Notes: generated by a model from the sequence alone, not told the origin. DNA of 64,000 nt from Massilia sp. H-1 (GCA_024703915.1 CP087969.1:744001-808000), one strand, 5' to 3'. Positions 9,570-21,255 are shown, numbered from the stretch's first letter. Numbers and translations: made by a program.

Positions 9570-9921
9570 ATGAACCAAGCGCAGCTAGCGCTCCTCAGAG
9601 CATTACTGGAACAGCGCCGCGACGAACTGCTCAGTCAGGACAGCGTGGCGCTGGCGGGCGCGCGCGACCTCCCGGTCCAGGAGGTGGAAACCTCTCCGGC
9701 CGACAAGGCCACCGTGCGCCTGCTCAACGACCTGGCGCTGGAAGCGGCTTAGCCACAATGCCAGCCAGCTGCGCACGATCCGCCACGCGCTCGCCAAGTT
9801 CGACGACGGCAGTTATGGGGAATGCGAAGAATGCGGCAATCCGATCGGCTTTTCGCGCCTGCAGGCGCGGCCCGAGGCGCGCCTGTGCATCACCTGCCAG
9901 ACGCGCGCCGAGCGCCGTTAG
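9570..9921 (+). CDS. DksA/TraR-type C4 zinc-finger protein
   Basis: Small RNA-polymerase secondary-channel-type regulator of about 116 residues. The C-terminus has the four-cysteine finger 'YGECEECGNPIGFSRLQA' followed by LCITCQ, spacing C-x2-C-x17-C-x2-C as in DksA. The N-terminus is a helical coil ('ALLRALLEQRRDELL') and lacks the full DksA acidic DxxDxA tip. The break at 9748 is an altered GCCGGC (EAAGHNASQL). It converges on phbB with a 4-bp overlap of stop codons. It may tune stress transcription, but the target is unknown. Confidence 0.85.
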
Positions 9922-10672
9922 CACATGTGCTGGCCCCCATTGATCGCAATATTGGCGCCCGTCACGAATGCCGCTTCGTCCGACGCCAGGTAGGCGATCA
10001 AGCTTCTAGCCACCTCGGACGGTTCGCCCAGGCGGCCGACGGGAATTTGCGGCAGGATCCGGGTGCGCATCACGTCTTCCGGCACTTGCTCGACCATCTT
10101 GGTGCGCAGATAGCCGGGCGAGACGGTGTTGACGGTGATTCCGTGGCGCGCCAGTTCCAGCGCGGCGGCCTTGGTAAAGCCATGCATGGCGGCCTTGGAC
10201 GCCGCATAATTGGTTTGCCCGAAGGCGCCCTTTTGCCCGTTGACGGACGAAACATTGATGATGCGCCCCCAGCGCTGCGCCATCATCGGATCGATCGCCT
10301 GCTTGCACAGATTGAACACGCTGTCGATGTTGGCGCGCATCACCTCGCCCCAGTCGGCCTGCGACATCTTGGCCAGGCTGCGGTCGCGCGTGATGCTTAG
10401 GCGTTGTTGACCAGCACGTCGATGCGGCCCATGTCGGCCAACAGGCGCTGCATCATCCATTCGGTGTCGGCGAAATCGGCGACATCGACCTTGTACCCGC
10501 GGGAAGCGGTAACCTTCGTCGCGCTGGGCGCTGAGCCAGCCTTCGGGCGCGGCATTGCCCGGCGAATAGGTGGCGGCCACCCTGAAGCCGAAGCATCGTG
10601 CAAGCGGCGGCAGATCGCCGTTCCCAGCCCGCCCATGCCACCGGTCACGAGCGCTACTTTTTGATTGTCCAT
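9918..10672 (-). CDS. phbB: Acetoacetyl-CoA reductase PhbB
   Basis: NADPH-dependent SDR that makes (R)-3-hydroxybutyryl-CoA for polyhydroxybutyrate synthesis. The features are 'VALVTGGMGGLGTAI' (TGxxxGxG cofactor loop), 'NNAGITRD' after repairing 10396, catalytic Ser in 'INVSSVNGQKGAFGQ', and YxxxK in 'TNYAASKAAMHGF'. The ending GGQHMC is typical for PhbB. About 250 residues is normal. Further single-base breaks lie near 10505 and 10600. No phbA or phbC is adjacent. It shares its upstream region with a divergent universal stress protein, and an FNR-like box sits between them. Confidence 0.92.
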
Positions 10673-10736
10673 TGCAGCATCCTGTCATGTGTGATTAGTC
10701 CGAGCCCAAGTCTAGGAGCGCGTACCACACGTAACA

Positions 10737-10750
10737 TTGAGCAATATCAA
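10737..10750. promoter_or_regulatory. FNR/ANR-like box between phbB and usp
   Basis: TTGAGCAATATCAA matches the FNR consensus TTGAT-N4-ATCAA with one mismatch. On the minus strand a -10-like TAGACT starts 29.5 bp from the box centre (toward phbB). On the plus strand CATGAT lies at 28.5 bp (toward usp). Both fit class II activation at about -41.5. This suggests low-oxygen control of PHB synthesis and the stress protein. Confidence 0.65.
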
Positions 10751-10807
10751 ATTTCGCGGCGACTGGTTTAACATGATAGGGGTCGAATCAACATGAGGAG
10801 GGCCGCC

Positions 10808-11657
10808 ATGGCTTACCAGACACTGTTGGTCCACGTGGACGTCAGCGCCCACGCCGCCGCGCGTGGCCTATGCCTGCGACCTGGCGCGGCGCTGCGGCGC
10901 CCACCTGGTGGGCGCTGCGCCAAGCGGCATTTCGCGCCACCTGGTGCCCAGCCTGCCGCCGGAGCAGGACGATCCCACCCTGGCGCTGCACCTGGACATG
11001 ATGCGCGAACAGGCGCGCGCGGCGCTGGCCGAATTCGGCCGCCTGTGCGAGACCGGCGCGCCGCCCTCGCACGAAGTACGGCTGATCGACGACGAACCGG
11101 GCGCCGGCCTGGCGCTGCACGCGCGCGGGCCGACCTGGCCATTCTCGGCCAGCCCGACCCGGCGCGTCCGGCCCTGGCCGATCTGGCCGCCCACGTGATC
11201 ACCCATTCCGGGCGCCCGGTGCTGGTGCTGCCGCCGGGCGTGCTTGGCCGTGCGCCTGGGCCGCATCCTGGTGGCCTGGGATGGCGGGCGCGAAGCGGCG
11301 CGCGCTGCAGCTGGCGCTGCCGCTGCTGCGCCTGGCCGAGCGGGTCGACATCGCCGTGTTCGAACCGGCTTCCGGTCCGCAAGCGCTGGCCGACGCCGTG
11401 CTGGCCGATCCGCGCGCCCTGCTGGGCTTAAGCACGGCATCACGGCCGCGCTGGCCGTGCATGGCCTGGGCCAGCACCGCATGCTCAGCCGCAGAAATGA
11501 AGTGGGGGAACGCTTGCTGGCCGTGGTAAGCGCGGCCGAGGCCGACCTGATCGTGATGGGCGCCTACGGCCACTCGCGCTTTCATGAAGCCATCCTGGGC
11601 GGGGTCACGCGCACCGTGCTCGAGGCATCGGCGGTGCCCCTGCTGATGGCGCACTAG
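10808..11657 (+). CDS. Tandem-domain universal stress protein
   Basis: About 283 residues containing two UspA folds. The first starts 'MAYQTLLVHVDVS'. The second carries 'RILVAWDGGREAARAL' and the ATP-binding signature 'DLIVMGAYGHSRFHEAILGG' (G-x2-G-x9-G-S/T-like, with GGVTRTVL). The start ATG at 10808 is chosen over 10793 because the AGGAGGG ribosome site overlaps the upstream ATG. Breaks are near 10865, 11130, 11250, 11300 and 11427 (altered GCCGGC). UspA proteins of this type often help survival under oxygen limitation, and the adjacent FNR-like box fits that. Confidence 0.87.
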
Positions 11658-11662
11658 CGGCA

Positions 11663-12013
11663 TCAGTTGCCTGACTGCCAGGGCAAGTCGCGGATGCGCG
11701 ACACCTGGCGCCGCGCCATCATGCCCCACACCTCGCGCGCCTGGGCCAGGCTGGCCTGCATGCGGCGCGGGGCGGCCAGCGCGATTTCGCAATCGCGGTC
11801 GGACCATTCTTCGAAGCTCAGTTCGCCGTTGCTGGAAATGTCGGCCACGTACATCAGGCCGTCGTCGTAGCCGAAGCGCAGCGTGGCGCTGGCCGGTTCC
11901 TCGCCCTTGCGCGCGGCGTACAGGGCGGCCAGTGTGGCCGCCAGCTGTGCCTCGGTCGGCGCGGCGATCTCGCGCCCGTCCACGCCGGTGAGGGTGACCC
12001 AGGCCTGTGTCAT
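11663..12013 (-). CDS. Hypothetical protein, 116 residues
   Basis: Intact 116-residue frame, soluble, no signal peptide. It begins 'MTQAWVTLTGVDGREIAAP' and has 'LRFGYDDGLMYVADISSNG', which looks like beta strands, then 'SFEEWSDRDCEIALAAP' and a helical C-terminus. The middle faintly resembles Imm1-type immunity proteins, but no toxin gene is nearby, so I do not make that call. Its stop lies 5 bp from the usp stop (convergent). The function is unknown. Confidence 0.65.
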   Translation of the reverse strand: MTQAWVTLTGVDGREIAAPTEAQLAATLAALYAARKGEEPASATLRFGYDDGLMYVADISSNGELSFEEWSDRDCEIALAAPRRMQASLAQAREVWGMMARRQVSRIRDLPWQSGN

Positions 12014-12107
12014 GGACGCGTTCTCCTGTCGATACTGGTGTGCGCTAAAAAATGGGCGGCAAAACGAGTACGGCGGATGCAGACAACTTTATCTGTCCAT
12101 AATACCG

Positions 12108-12134
12108 AAAAACGCTTCCATGGGAAGCGTTTTT
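12108..12134 (-). terminator. Intrinsic terminator, likely bidirectional
   Basis: AACGCTTCC-ATG-GGAAGCGTT is a perfect 9-bp stem flanked by A-runs on one side and T-runs on the other. It works as a rho-independent terminator in either direction. It lies 26 bp past the stop of the minus-strand stress gene 12160-12724. Confidence 0.9.
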
Positions 12135-12159
12135 GTGGGGGTGGCGCCGGAGCGGGGCT

Positions 12160-12724
12160 TCAGTGGATCAGCTCGGGCACGCTGAGCGGATTGAAATCGG
12201 TCCAGTCGCCATCTTCGATGGTGCCGTGGGCCCGTTCGATATGGTCCGAGCCGAGCCGGTGCAGCACCTCGAGCGCCCGCTGTTCTTCCTCAGGGGCGTC
12301 GAAGGCTACCGCGACCAGCATGCTTAAGCCTTGCGCGGTTCGTGGTCGTTGGCATCGTCGCCATCTAGCCTCGTGTTCGCCCGCTTCCTTCATCTTGGAC
12401 AATGAATAAAGCGAACCGACATGGGCGCCGACCAGGCCGCCAATGATGGGACCGGCAGGCCCGGTGACCAGGCCCGCGGCCGCGCCGACCGCCAGCCCGA
12501 CCGCGCCATGCACTGCGGCCCCCTTCGGCCACGCCCAGCGGCGATTCCTTGGCGCCGGGCGAAAGCAGATTGTCGCCGCCAATGGCAGTCAGGTCGTGCT
12601 GGCCCGGCTGATTGACGTAAAAGGCGCTGATGTGGTCTTCAGGGAAACCGGCACGCATGAGCTCGTTTCTGGCTTGCTCGACCTGGCCCTGAAGTTGAAA
12701 GTGTCCCGCTACGATGGTTGACAT
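12160..12724 (-). CDS. Glycine-zipper general stress protein (YflT/DUF1269-like)
   Basis: About 185 residues. The N-terminus 'VAGHFQLQGQVEQARNELM' with 'AGFPEDHISAFYVNQPGQHD' is the ferredoxin-like stress-protein fold that senses or binds through a beta-alpha-beta unit. The middle 'VGLAVGAAAGLVTGPAGPI' continuing GGLVGAHVGSL is a glycine zipper, a membrane-interacting hairpin. The C-terminus 'SMLVAVAFDAPEEEQRALE' begins a second beta-alpha unit. The breaks are near 12525, 12365 and 12323. Upstream is a copy of the shared stress palindrome (12781-12796) with CATAAT at the expected distance, so it probably belongs to the same regulon. Confidence 0.75.
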
Positions 12725-12780
12725 GAATGGCTCCTTCGGCTGCGCTGAGCTTTCATTATGCGCCTGTTGGCGCCACTTTT

Positions 12781-12796
12781 CGTACGCCAGTGCACA
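12781..12796 (-). promoter_or_regulatory. Stress palindrome copy (one half degenerate)
   Basis: On the minus strand it reads TGTGCA-CTGG-CGTACG, one mismatch from GTNCG-N4-CGNAC. CATAAT begins 28.5 bp from its centre in the direction of the gene starting at 12724. Weaker than the other copies. Confidence 0.5.
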
Positions 12797-12812
12797 GAAA
12801 ATTGAACACTGA

Positions 12813-12842
12813 TTGAAATAAGAAAATTTCTGTGAATATAAT
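12813..12842 (+). promoter_or_regulatory. Sigma-70 promoter of the signalling operon
   Basis: TTGAAA (12813-12818), 18-bp spacer, TATAAT (12837-12842), 70 bp upstream of the first gene of the c-di-GMP operon. An inverted repeat CACAGAAA (12793-12800) / TTTCTGTG (12827-12834) brackets the -35 element and may be an operator. Confidence 0.75.
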
Positions 12843-12911
12843 AGGATACTCTGCAGCCAGCCCTTCTCGACAGCGCTGGCGGCCATGCGCGTTCACCGAA
12901 GGAAGACGCCG

Positions 12912-15485
12912 ATGGAAATGCACGACCCGGCTTTCCCCACTGCGGGGCAAGCCAAGCCCCGCGCTCCGGCCTCCACCGCAGCGCCGGACTTGCCATCGGC
13001 ACTATTGCGGCAAGCCCTGGACGACAGCGCTGACGGCGTCCTGATCGTCTCCTGCACCAGCCCCCAGTTACCCATCCTGCATGCCAATCCCGCCTTCGGC
13101 CGCCTGACCGGCCTGGCGCCGGAGCAATTGACCGGCTACAGCGCCAGGCGTCTGGCCGAGAACGACAGCGGCTGGACGGCGGCACTCGAGGGCCTAGCCT
13201 GGTAAGGCATGAAGCGCGGCCCCCGGTCCTGCTCAGCGGCAAGGACCAGGCGGGCCTGCCGTTCTGGCACGAACTGCGCGTCGCCGCCATGCCGCTGCCT
13301 GCCTGCTGTGCACGCTGCGCGACGTGAGCGATGCACGGGTGCAACAATCACGCCTGGCCCACGTGCTGGTCCACGACGAGCTGACCGGCCTGCCCAACCG
13401 CGCCGCCTTCCCCGCCCAATTTCGCAGCGCCATCAGCCGCGCCGCCGAACGGGGCCAGGCCGTGGCGGTCCTGTCGCTGGCGCTCGACGGCCAGGCCCTG
13501 GTCAATGAAACCCTGGGCCAGTTCGCGCGCGACGCACTGGTGCACGCGGCCGCGGCCCGCCTCAAGGCTTGCCTGTTCGGCCGACGCCGCCCTGGCCCGC
13601 CATGCGGAAAACGAATTCGTCCTGATTCTGCCCAGCGCCAGCGCAAGATATCGTGGCCCTGTGCGAGCGCATCGCGCAAGCCCTGGCCGCGCCTCTCGAA
13701 TTGTCCGGCCAGCGCCTGTTCCTGATGGCCAGCATGGGGATCGCGCGCTACCCCAACGACGGCGCCGACGAGGTGACGCTGCTGCGCTATGCCGACATGG
13801 CGCTGGCCCACGCGCGCGGCAGCGGCATGGCAACCGCCACCAGTTCTTCGTGCCGGACATGCACCAGCGCGCGCTCGAGCGCATCCAGATGGAAGCGGCC
13901 CTGCGCCTGGCGCTCGACCAGGGCCAGCTGCAGCTGCAATACCAGCCGGTGGCCGATCTCCAGAACGGCGCCGTGTGCGCGCTCGAAGCGCTGCTGCGCT
14001 GGAACCACCCGGTCGAAGGCCTGATTCCGGCGCGCCGCTTCATCGCGGTGGCCGAGGACGCCTAGCCTGACCAATGCGATCGGCCAATGGACGCTGGAAC
14101 GCGCTTGCGCCGACATCCGGGCCTGGCGCGATGCTTAGGCCTGGCCGCCTCGGTGCGGGTGGCCGTCAACCTGTCGCCCAAGCAGTTTCGCGATCCCGGC
14201 CTGGCCCAGGCCGTGCTGGCGGCCCTCCAGCAGTCCGACCTCAGCCCCGAGGTGCTGGCACTGGAAGTCAATGAAGCGGCGCTGATGCAAGATGCCCAGG
14301 GCGGCTCGGACGCCATGCAGCGCCTGGCGATGCTGGGGGTGGGCCTCACGCTCGACGATTTCGGCACCGGCTACACGTCCCTGCACCACCTCAAGCGCTT
14401 CCCGCTCAACCAGGTCAAGATCGACTGCGCCCTGATCGGGAACGTGGCCAACGGCACCGACGAGGCGGCGCTGGTGAAGACCATCATCGCCATGGCCCAC
14501 CACGTGGGCTTGCGGGTGGCCGCGGTCGGCGTCGAAACCGAGCTCCAGTGCGACTTCCTGCGGCGCAATATGTGCGACCAGGTGCAAGGCCATTTCTTCG
14601 GCCGCCCGGACGATTTCGCCGCCATCTCGGCCCTGCTGCAGGCAGGCACCAGCCTGCCGCAGCACTTGCTGCGCATCCAGAAACAAAAACGCACCCTGTT
14701 GCTGGTCGACGACGAACCGAACATCGTCTCGGCCCTCAAGCGCCTGCTGCGGCGCGACAATTACCAGATCCTGACCGCGCACAGCGGCGAGGAAGGCATG
14801 CAGGTGCTGGCCGCCAACGATGTCGACGTGATCGTGTCCGACCAGCGCATGCCGGGCATGATCGGCGCCGATTTCCTGCGCGCGGCCAAGGGCCTGTATC
14901 CGGACACGATACGGATCATGCTGTCCGGCTACACCGAACTGCAATCGGTCACCGATGCCGTCAACGAGGGCGCCATCTACAAATTCCTGACCAAGCCCTG
15001 GGACGACGAGCAATTGCGCGGCCATATCGCGGACGCGTTCCGGCTCAAGGAAATCGCCGACGACAACGAACGCCTGAACCTGGAATTGCGCACCGCCAAC
15101 CAGGAACTGGCGCTGGCCAACCGCCGCATGGAAGACTTGCTGCGCCAGAAGCAGCAACAGATCAGCAACAACGAGCTCAGTCTGGAAGCTGGCGCGCGAG
15201 CTGCTGCAATTCGTGCCGCTGCCGGTGATCGGCCTGGACGACGAAGGCATGGTGGCCTTCATCAACGAGGCGGCCGGGCGCGCCTGCGCCGCCAGCGGCC
15301 CGGTGCTGGGGCACGCGGCGCGCGCCGTGCTGCCCGGCCTGTTCGCCGACGGCCAGGCCGGTCCCGGCGGCACCTTGCTCACCCTCGGCCAGGCGCGCTA
15401 CCAGGCCGTGGCGCACGCGCTGGGCGGCCAGTCGCCTTCGCGCGGCAACTTGATTATCCTCAGTCTCTATCAGGAGCCGGAATGA
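12912..15485 (+). CDS. PAS-GGDEF(degenerate)-EAL-REC-PAS fusion signalling protein
   Basis: About 857 residues. Order: PAS (about 30-110, 'GVLIVSCTSPQLPILHANPA'), GGDEF-like (about 140-300, 'LVHDELTGLPNRAAF', but the active site reads A-E-N-E-F), EAL (about 310-555) with EALLRW, N in 'VNLSPKQFRDPG', 'LTLDDFGTGYTSL', and K in 'NQVKIDCALI', then REC (about 560-675, 'LLLVDDEPNIVSALKRLL', phospho-Asp in 'VIVSDQRMPG'), a coiled coil and a final PAS. It is likely an active c-di-GMP phosphodiesterase with a regulatory, catalytically dead GGDEF. Breaks include 13193, 14061 and 14135 (altered GCCGGC). The start at 12912 has RBS GAAGGAAG. Its stop overlaps the next ATG. Confidence 0.85.
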
Positions 15486-15807
15486 ATACGGAAGCAATGA
15501 TCGATATTGCCAACGCTGCCGAAGGCATGATCCTGGCGCGCCAGCTGCTCGACGACGCCGGCGGGCATGTTGCTGCCGCAAGGCAGCGCGCTGACCCCGG
15601 CCAGCCTGGCCTCGCTGCTGCCGGCGCGGCGTGACCCAGCTGCCGGTCCTGATGGCCGAGCCCGCGCCGGACGCGGCCGCCGTGCAGGCCGAGCGCGAAC
15701 GCCAGTGCGCGCGCCTGTCCCACCTGTTCCGCGCCAGCGTGCCGGACGACGCCAGCGCCCTGCTGCTGGCCAGGCTCTTGCGCTACCGGCGCGGAGAGAG
15801 CCAATGA
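15482..15807 (+). CDS. Small protein coupled to HDOD gene
   Basis: About 107 residues, ATGA-overlapping both neighbours. It reads 'MNTEAMIDIANAAEGMILAR' then QLLDDAGGMLLPQGSALTP, a block also seen as the N-terminal extension of HD-GYP proteins (A-x-x-G-M-x-L-A-x-x-L-x-D-x-x-G-x-x-L-L). The rest is helical and ends in RYRRGESQ. Frame breaks near 15563 and 15622. It is probably a detached sensory or adaptor piece for the HD-type proteins in this operon. The same motif recurs in the HD-GYP protein at about 19275 ('AGMVLARDLVTPDGQMLL'). Confidence 0.65.
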
Positions 15808-16642
15808 ACGGCGCCCTGGCCGACGTGGTGCGCCAGATCCGCGACTTGCCCTCGCTGTCGGCGGTGGTGGTCGAACTGATGTCCTCGATCGACAACGAGG
15901 AAACCGATTTGCGCGCGCTCGGGAACAAGATCGCGCTCGACCAGGCGCTCACGGCCAAGACCCTGCGCCTGGCCAATTCCTCGTTCTACGGCATGTCGTC
16001 CCAGGTCACCACCATCGACCAGGCCATTTCCGTGCTCGGCTTTCACAGCATCCGCACGCTGGTCACGGCCTGCGCCGTCACCACCAGCTTTTCGGCCAGC
16101 GACAGCCGGGTCGACTTCCAGGCATTCTGGCGCCATGCGGTCGCCTGCGCCGTGTGCGCCAAGCTGCTGGCCAGCCACCTCAAGCTCAATCCGGCCGCCG
16201 CCTTCACGGCCTAGCCTGCTGCACGATATCGGCGTGCTGGTGCTGGCCAACCAGCTGCCCGAGCAGTACGCGCAGCATGCTGGCCCACCGGGCCGAACAC
16301 GATTGCACCATCGTCGTGGCCGAGCGCGCCGTGTTCGGTTTCGACCACGCGGCAGGCGGCGCGGCCCTGTGCGCCTACTGGAAGTTTCCCACGCTGATAC
16401 AAGAGGCGGTGGCCCAGCATCACGAGGTCGACGGCCGCGGCCCGCCCACGCTGGCGCTGGCCGTGCACGCGGCCAACACCATCGCCCATGCCCTCGATCT
16501 GTCGGAGCAGGAAGATGACCTGGCGCCCCCCATCTCGCACGCGGTCTACGCGGCCCTGGGCCTGTCGGACGCGCAATGGGGCGCGCTGCTGGCGGCGACC
16601 GAGGAAACCCACCGCGAACTGTGCCAGATCCTGCTCACTTGA
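15804..16642 (+). CDS. HDOD-domain signalling protein
   Basis: About 279 residues. It is an HDOD domain (HD-related output domain, lacking the full metal HD set) with 'DLPSLSAVVVELMSSIDNE', 'LANSSFYGMSSQVTTIDQA', 'AISVLGFHSIRTLV', and AGLLHDIGVLVLANQLP once the altered GCCGGC at 16210 is repaired. HDOD proteins couple c-di-GMP or phosphorelay signals to motility and development. A second single-base break lies near 16280. Translationally coupled to the preceding gene. Confidence 0.87.
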
Positions 16643-16652
16643 AAGCGATGCC

Positions 16653-18111
<1,459 letters not shown>

Positions 18112-18115
<4 letters not shown>

Positions 18116-19442
18116 ACGCCCCTGCTGCGCGCGGCGGACGGCCAGCCCACCCTGCTGTGCGTGGACGACGAGCCGAACATCCTGTCGGCCCTGCGCCGCC
18201 TGTTCCGGCCGCTCGGCTACAAGGTGCTCACGGCCGAGAGCGGCCCGGCCGGGCTGGACTTGCTGGCCGCCGAAGCGAGCGTCGACCTGATCATCTCGGA
18301 CATGCGCATGCCCGACATGGATGGCGCCCGCTTTCTGGAACTCGTGCGCGAACGGCGGCCCGACACCATCCGCCTGCTGCTGACCGGCTATTCCGACATC
18401 AGCTCGATCCTGGCCGCCATCAACCGCGGCGAGATCTACCGCTACATCACCAAGCCCTGGGATGACAACGATATCTTGCTGGTGGTGCGGCACGCGCTCG
18501 AACGGCGCGCCCTGGAGCGGGAAAAGGAAAGGCTGGAAGCGCTGACGCGCGACCAGAACGAGCAGTTGCGCGAACTCAATACCGGGCTGGAAGCGAAAGT
18601 GGCCGAGCGGACCGCGGCCCTGACCGCCTCGCACGACTTGATCGTCGACGCCAACAACAAGCTCAAGACCAACTTCATCACCACCATCAAGATTTTCTCG
18701 AGCATGATCGAGCTGCGCAGCAGCAACCTGGCTTCTAGCCATTCGCGCCGCGTGGCCGACCTGGCGCGGCGCATGGCCGTCAAGCTGGGCCTGGACCCGC
18801 AGGCGACCCAGGAAGTGTTCATTGCTTAGGCCTGCTGCACGACATCGGCAAGATCGGCTTCCCCGATGAGCTGCTGGGCTTGCCCGTGAACCTGATCGTG
18901 GGCGACCATCTGGGCATCTTCCGCAGGCATCCGGCGCGCGCCGAGCAATTGCTGATGCCGCTGGAAGACTTGCGCGGGGTGGCCGCCGTGCTGCGCGCCC
19001 ACATGGAACGCCACGACGGCGCCGGCTTCCCGGACGGCATCATTGGCGCTTCCATCCCGCTCGGGGCGCGCATCGTGGCCCTGGCCTCGGACTATGACAA
19101 TCTGCAGCTGGGGGCCCTGGTCCAGCGCCGCGTGCTCGAGCCCGACGCGCGCCAGATCATCTACGACAGCGAAGGCAAGCGCTACGATCCGGCGGTGGTG
19201 GCCGCCTTCCGCGCCCTGATGGAAGGCGATCCCCAGGTGCGCCAGCGCGACCATGCCATCATCGCGCGGACCTCAAGGCGGGCATGGTGCTGGCGCGCGA
19301 CCTGGTCACGCCGGACGGCCAGATGCTGCTCGCGGCCGAGCATGTGATGGATGCGCGCATGATCGCCAAGGTCTGCGATTTCGAAACCAAAAATGAGCTG
19401 CGCCTGGGTATCTGGGTCTGGCCGCCGAAGGGAACCCCATGA
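18112..19442 (+). CDS. REC-HD-GYP response regulator (c-di-GMP phosphodiesterase)
   Basis: About 443 residues. N-terminal REC ('TLLCVDDEPNILSALRRLF', phospho-Asp in 'LIISDMRMPDMDG', switch Lys in 'YITKPWDD'), a coiled-coil linker, then HD-GYP. After repair at 18825 it reads AGLLHDIGKIGFPDEL (HD pair), and later 'HMERHDGAGFPDG', where the GYP triplet is GFP, and 'ARIVALASDYDNL'. The C-terminal block 'AGMVLARDLVTPDGQMLL' is typical of RpfG-like proteins in Burkholderiales. A second altered site is at 18733 and a single-base break near 19270. The GFP variant leaves activity uncertain. Confidence 0.88.
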
Positions 19443-19966
19443 GACGCATCCTGCTGGTCGACGATGAAATCAACGTCCTCAACGCGCTGGTGCGCGCCAT
19501 GCGCCAGCATGTGCAGATCGAGGACTTGCGCATCGAAACCTTCACCGATCCCTTCGACGCCCTCACCCGCTGCGCCGAAGTGACCTTCGATATTGTCATT
19601 TCGGATTACCGCATGCCGCAGATGACGGGCGTGGAATTGCTGTACGCGCTCAAGAACGTGGCCCCGACCACGGTGCGCATGATACTGTCGGCCTCGACCG
19701 AATTTGCCACCGTCACCAGCGCCATCAACGACGCCCAGGTGTTCCGCTACATCGCCAAGCCCTGGCACGTGGGCGAACTGCAGGAAGCGATCCGCCTGGC
19801 CCTGCTGCACCGCGACGGCTTGCTGGAACAGCAGCACGTGACCGATGCGCTCAAGCTGCAGGCTGGCCAGCTCAGCGCGCAGGAGCTGGAAGCGCGCCAG
19901 CTCGAATCCGAGGAGCCGGGCGTGCTCAAGGTCAAGTGGGGACCGAACGGCGAAATCATCCTGTAG
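19439..19966 (+). CDS. REC-domain response regulator
   Basis: 175 residues, uninterrupted. The REC domain occupies 1-130 ('ILLVDDEINVLNALVRAM', phospho-Asp in 'IVISDYRMPQMTGVELL', Lys in 'YIAKPW'), followed by a helical tail. The last residues 'GVLKVKWGPNGEIIL' are a short conserved-looking peptide rather than an output domain. It is the last gene of the coupled operon; its 3' end overlaps the convergent kinase by 11 bp. It may receive phosphate from either kinase here. Confidence 0.87.
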   Translation: MRRILLVDDEINVLNALVRAMRQHVQIEDLRIETFTDPFDALTRCAEVTFDIVISDYRMPQMTGVELLYALKNVAPTTVRMILSASTEFATVTSAINDAQVFRYIAKPWHVGELQEAIRLALLHRDGLLEQQHVTDALKLQAGQLSAQELEARQLESEEPGVLKVKWGPNGEIIL

Positions 19967-21255
19967 CGGCGGACGGCGCCAGCGGCAGGCGCACCGTGAA
20001 GGTACTGCCCTGGCCGGGGACCGAGGCGACGTCGATGCGCCCGCCGTGCTGCTTGACGATGCCGTAGGAAAGCGACAGGCCCAGCCCGGTACCGCTGCCG
20101 ACCGGCTTGGTGGTAAAGAAGGGATCGAAGATGCGCGGGACGATCTCGGGCGCGATGCCGCAGCCGGTATCGCTGACCGACACCCACACGCAGTCGCCGT
20201 CGACCCCGCTGCGCAGCGTGATCACGCCCTGCTCGCGGATCGCCTGGCTAAGCATTGACCAGCAGGTTCATGAAGACCTGATTGATCTGGGACGCCAGGC
20301 AGCTGACCGGCGGGATGCGGCCATACTGCTTGGCTATCGTGGCCTTGAACTTGAGCTCGTTGGCGACGATGTTGAGCGTGCTGTCCAGGCCATGGTGCAA
20401 GTCGGCCATCTGGCGCTCGGTTTCGCCCACGTGCGAAAAATCCTTGAGCGACTGGACGATGTCGCGCACCCGCTTGAGCCCGTCCATCGATTCGCGCACC
20501 AGGTCGGTGGTGTCTTCTTCCAGGAAGGCCAGTTCGGCCCGTTCGATGATCTCGGCCAGCGCCGCGCAGACGGCCGGCGGCGCACCGCTGGCCGCCAGCG
20601 CCGCCTGGCACTCGCGCACCACGCCAAACAGGGTGCCCACATATTTTTGCAGGGTGCCCATGTTCGAATTGACGAAGCCGAGCGGATTGTTGATTTCGTG
20701 CGCGATCCCGGCCGCCAGCTGGCCGATCGAAGCCATCTTCTCGGCCTGCAGCAGCTGGCTCTGGGCATCCTGCAGGCGCGCGATCAAGTCCTGCTGTTCC
20801 TGGCCCTTGCGCTGCAGGGCGTCTTCCATGGCCTTGCGTTGCGTGATGTCGGTGAGCGACCCCATCACTTCGAGGGGGCGCCCTGGGCGTCGCGCATCAG
20901 GCGCAGCGTGTCGTGCATCCAGCGGTAACTGCCGTCGGCGGCGCGAAACCGGTATTCATAGGCCCTTTCCCCTTCCACGAACAATTGCGCCAGGCTGGAA
21001 AAGATGGCGGGCGCGTCGTCGGGGTGGATGTGGTCGAACCAGAAGTTGGGGTCCGCCACCATCTGCTCGGGCTGGTATCCGAGGACGTGGTAGGCATTCC
21101 CGCTCACGAAGGTCATCTTGAAGTCGCCCGTGGGAACGCTGGAATAAATGATGGCGGGGGCGTTGTCGATCAGGTATTGCAGGCGGACCAGCGGGGATGC
21201 GGCAGCCATGGGGCGGGGCGTTGAAGAACTCGAACTCCTCGAATTGCATCGCCAT
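19956..21255 (-). CDS. PAS-type sensor histidine kinase, convergent
   Basis: About 433 residues, soluble. The PAS/PAC domain (about 20-145) has 'NAPAIIYSSVPTGDFKMTF', 'GNAYHVLGYQPEQM' and 'YEYRFRAADGSYRWMHDTL'. HisKA has 'GIAHEINNPLGFVNSNMG'; HATPase_c has NLLVNAGQAIREQG (repaired at 20248), 'SVSDTGCGIAPEIVPRIF' and 'GTGLGLSLSYGIV'. It shares the DSTLNIVANE signature and overall layout with the kinase at 16653, so the two are paralogues. A further break lies near 20875. It probably feeds the response regulators of the facing operon. Confidence 0.87.

Noticed and set aside
11663..12013. Immunity protein of a toxin system
   Set aside because: Only a vague Imm1-like pattern is visible and there is no polymorphic toxin or Rhs/T6SS gene in the window.
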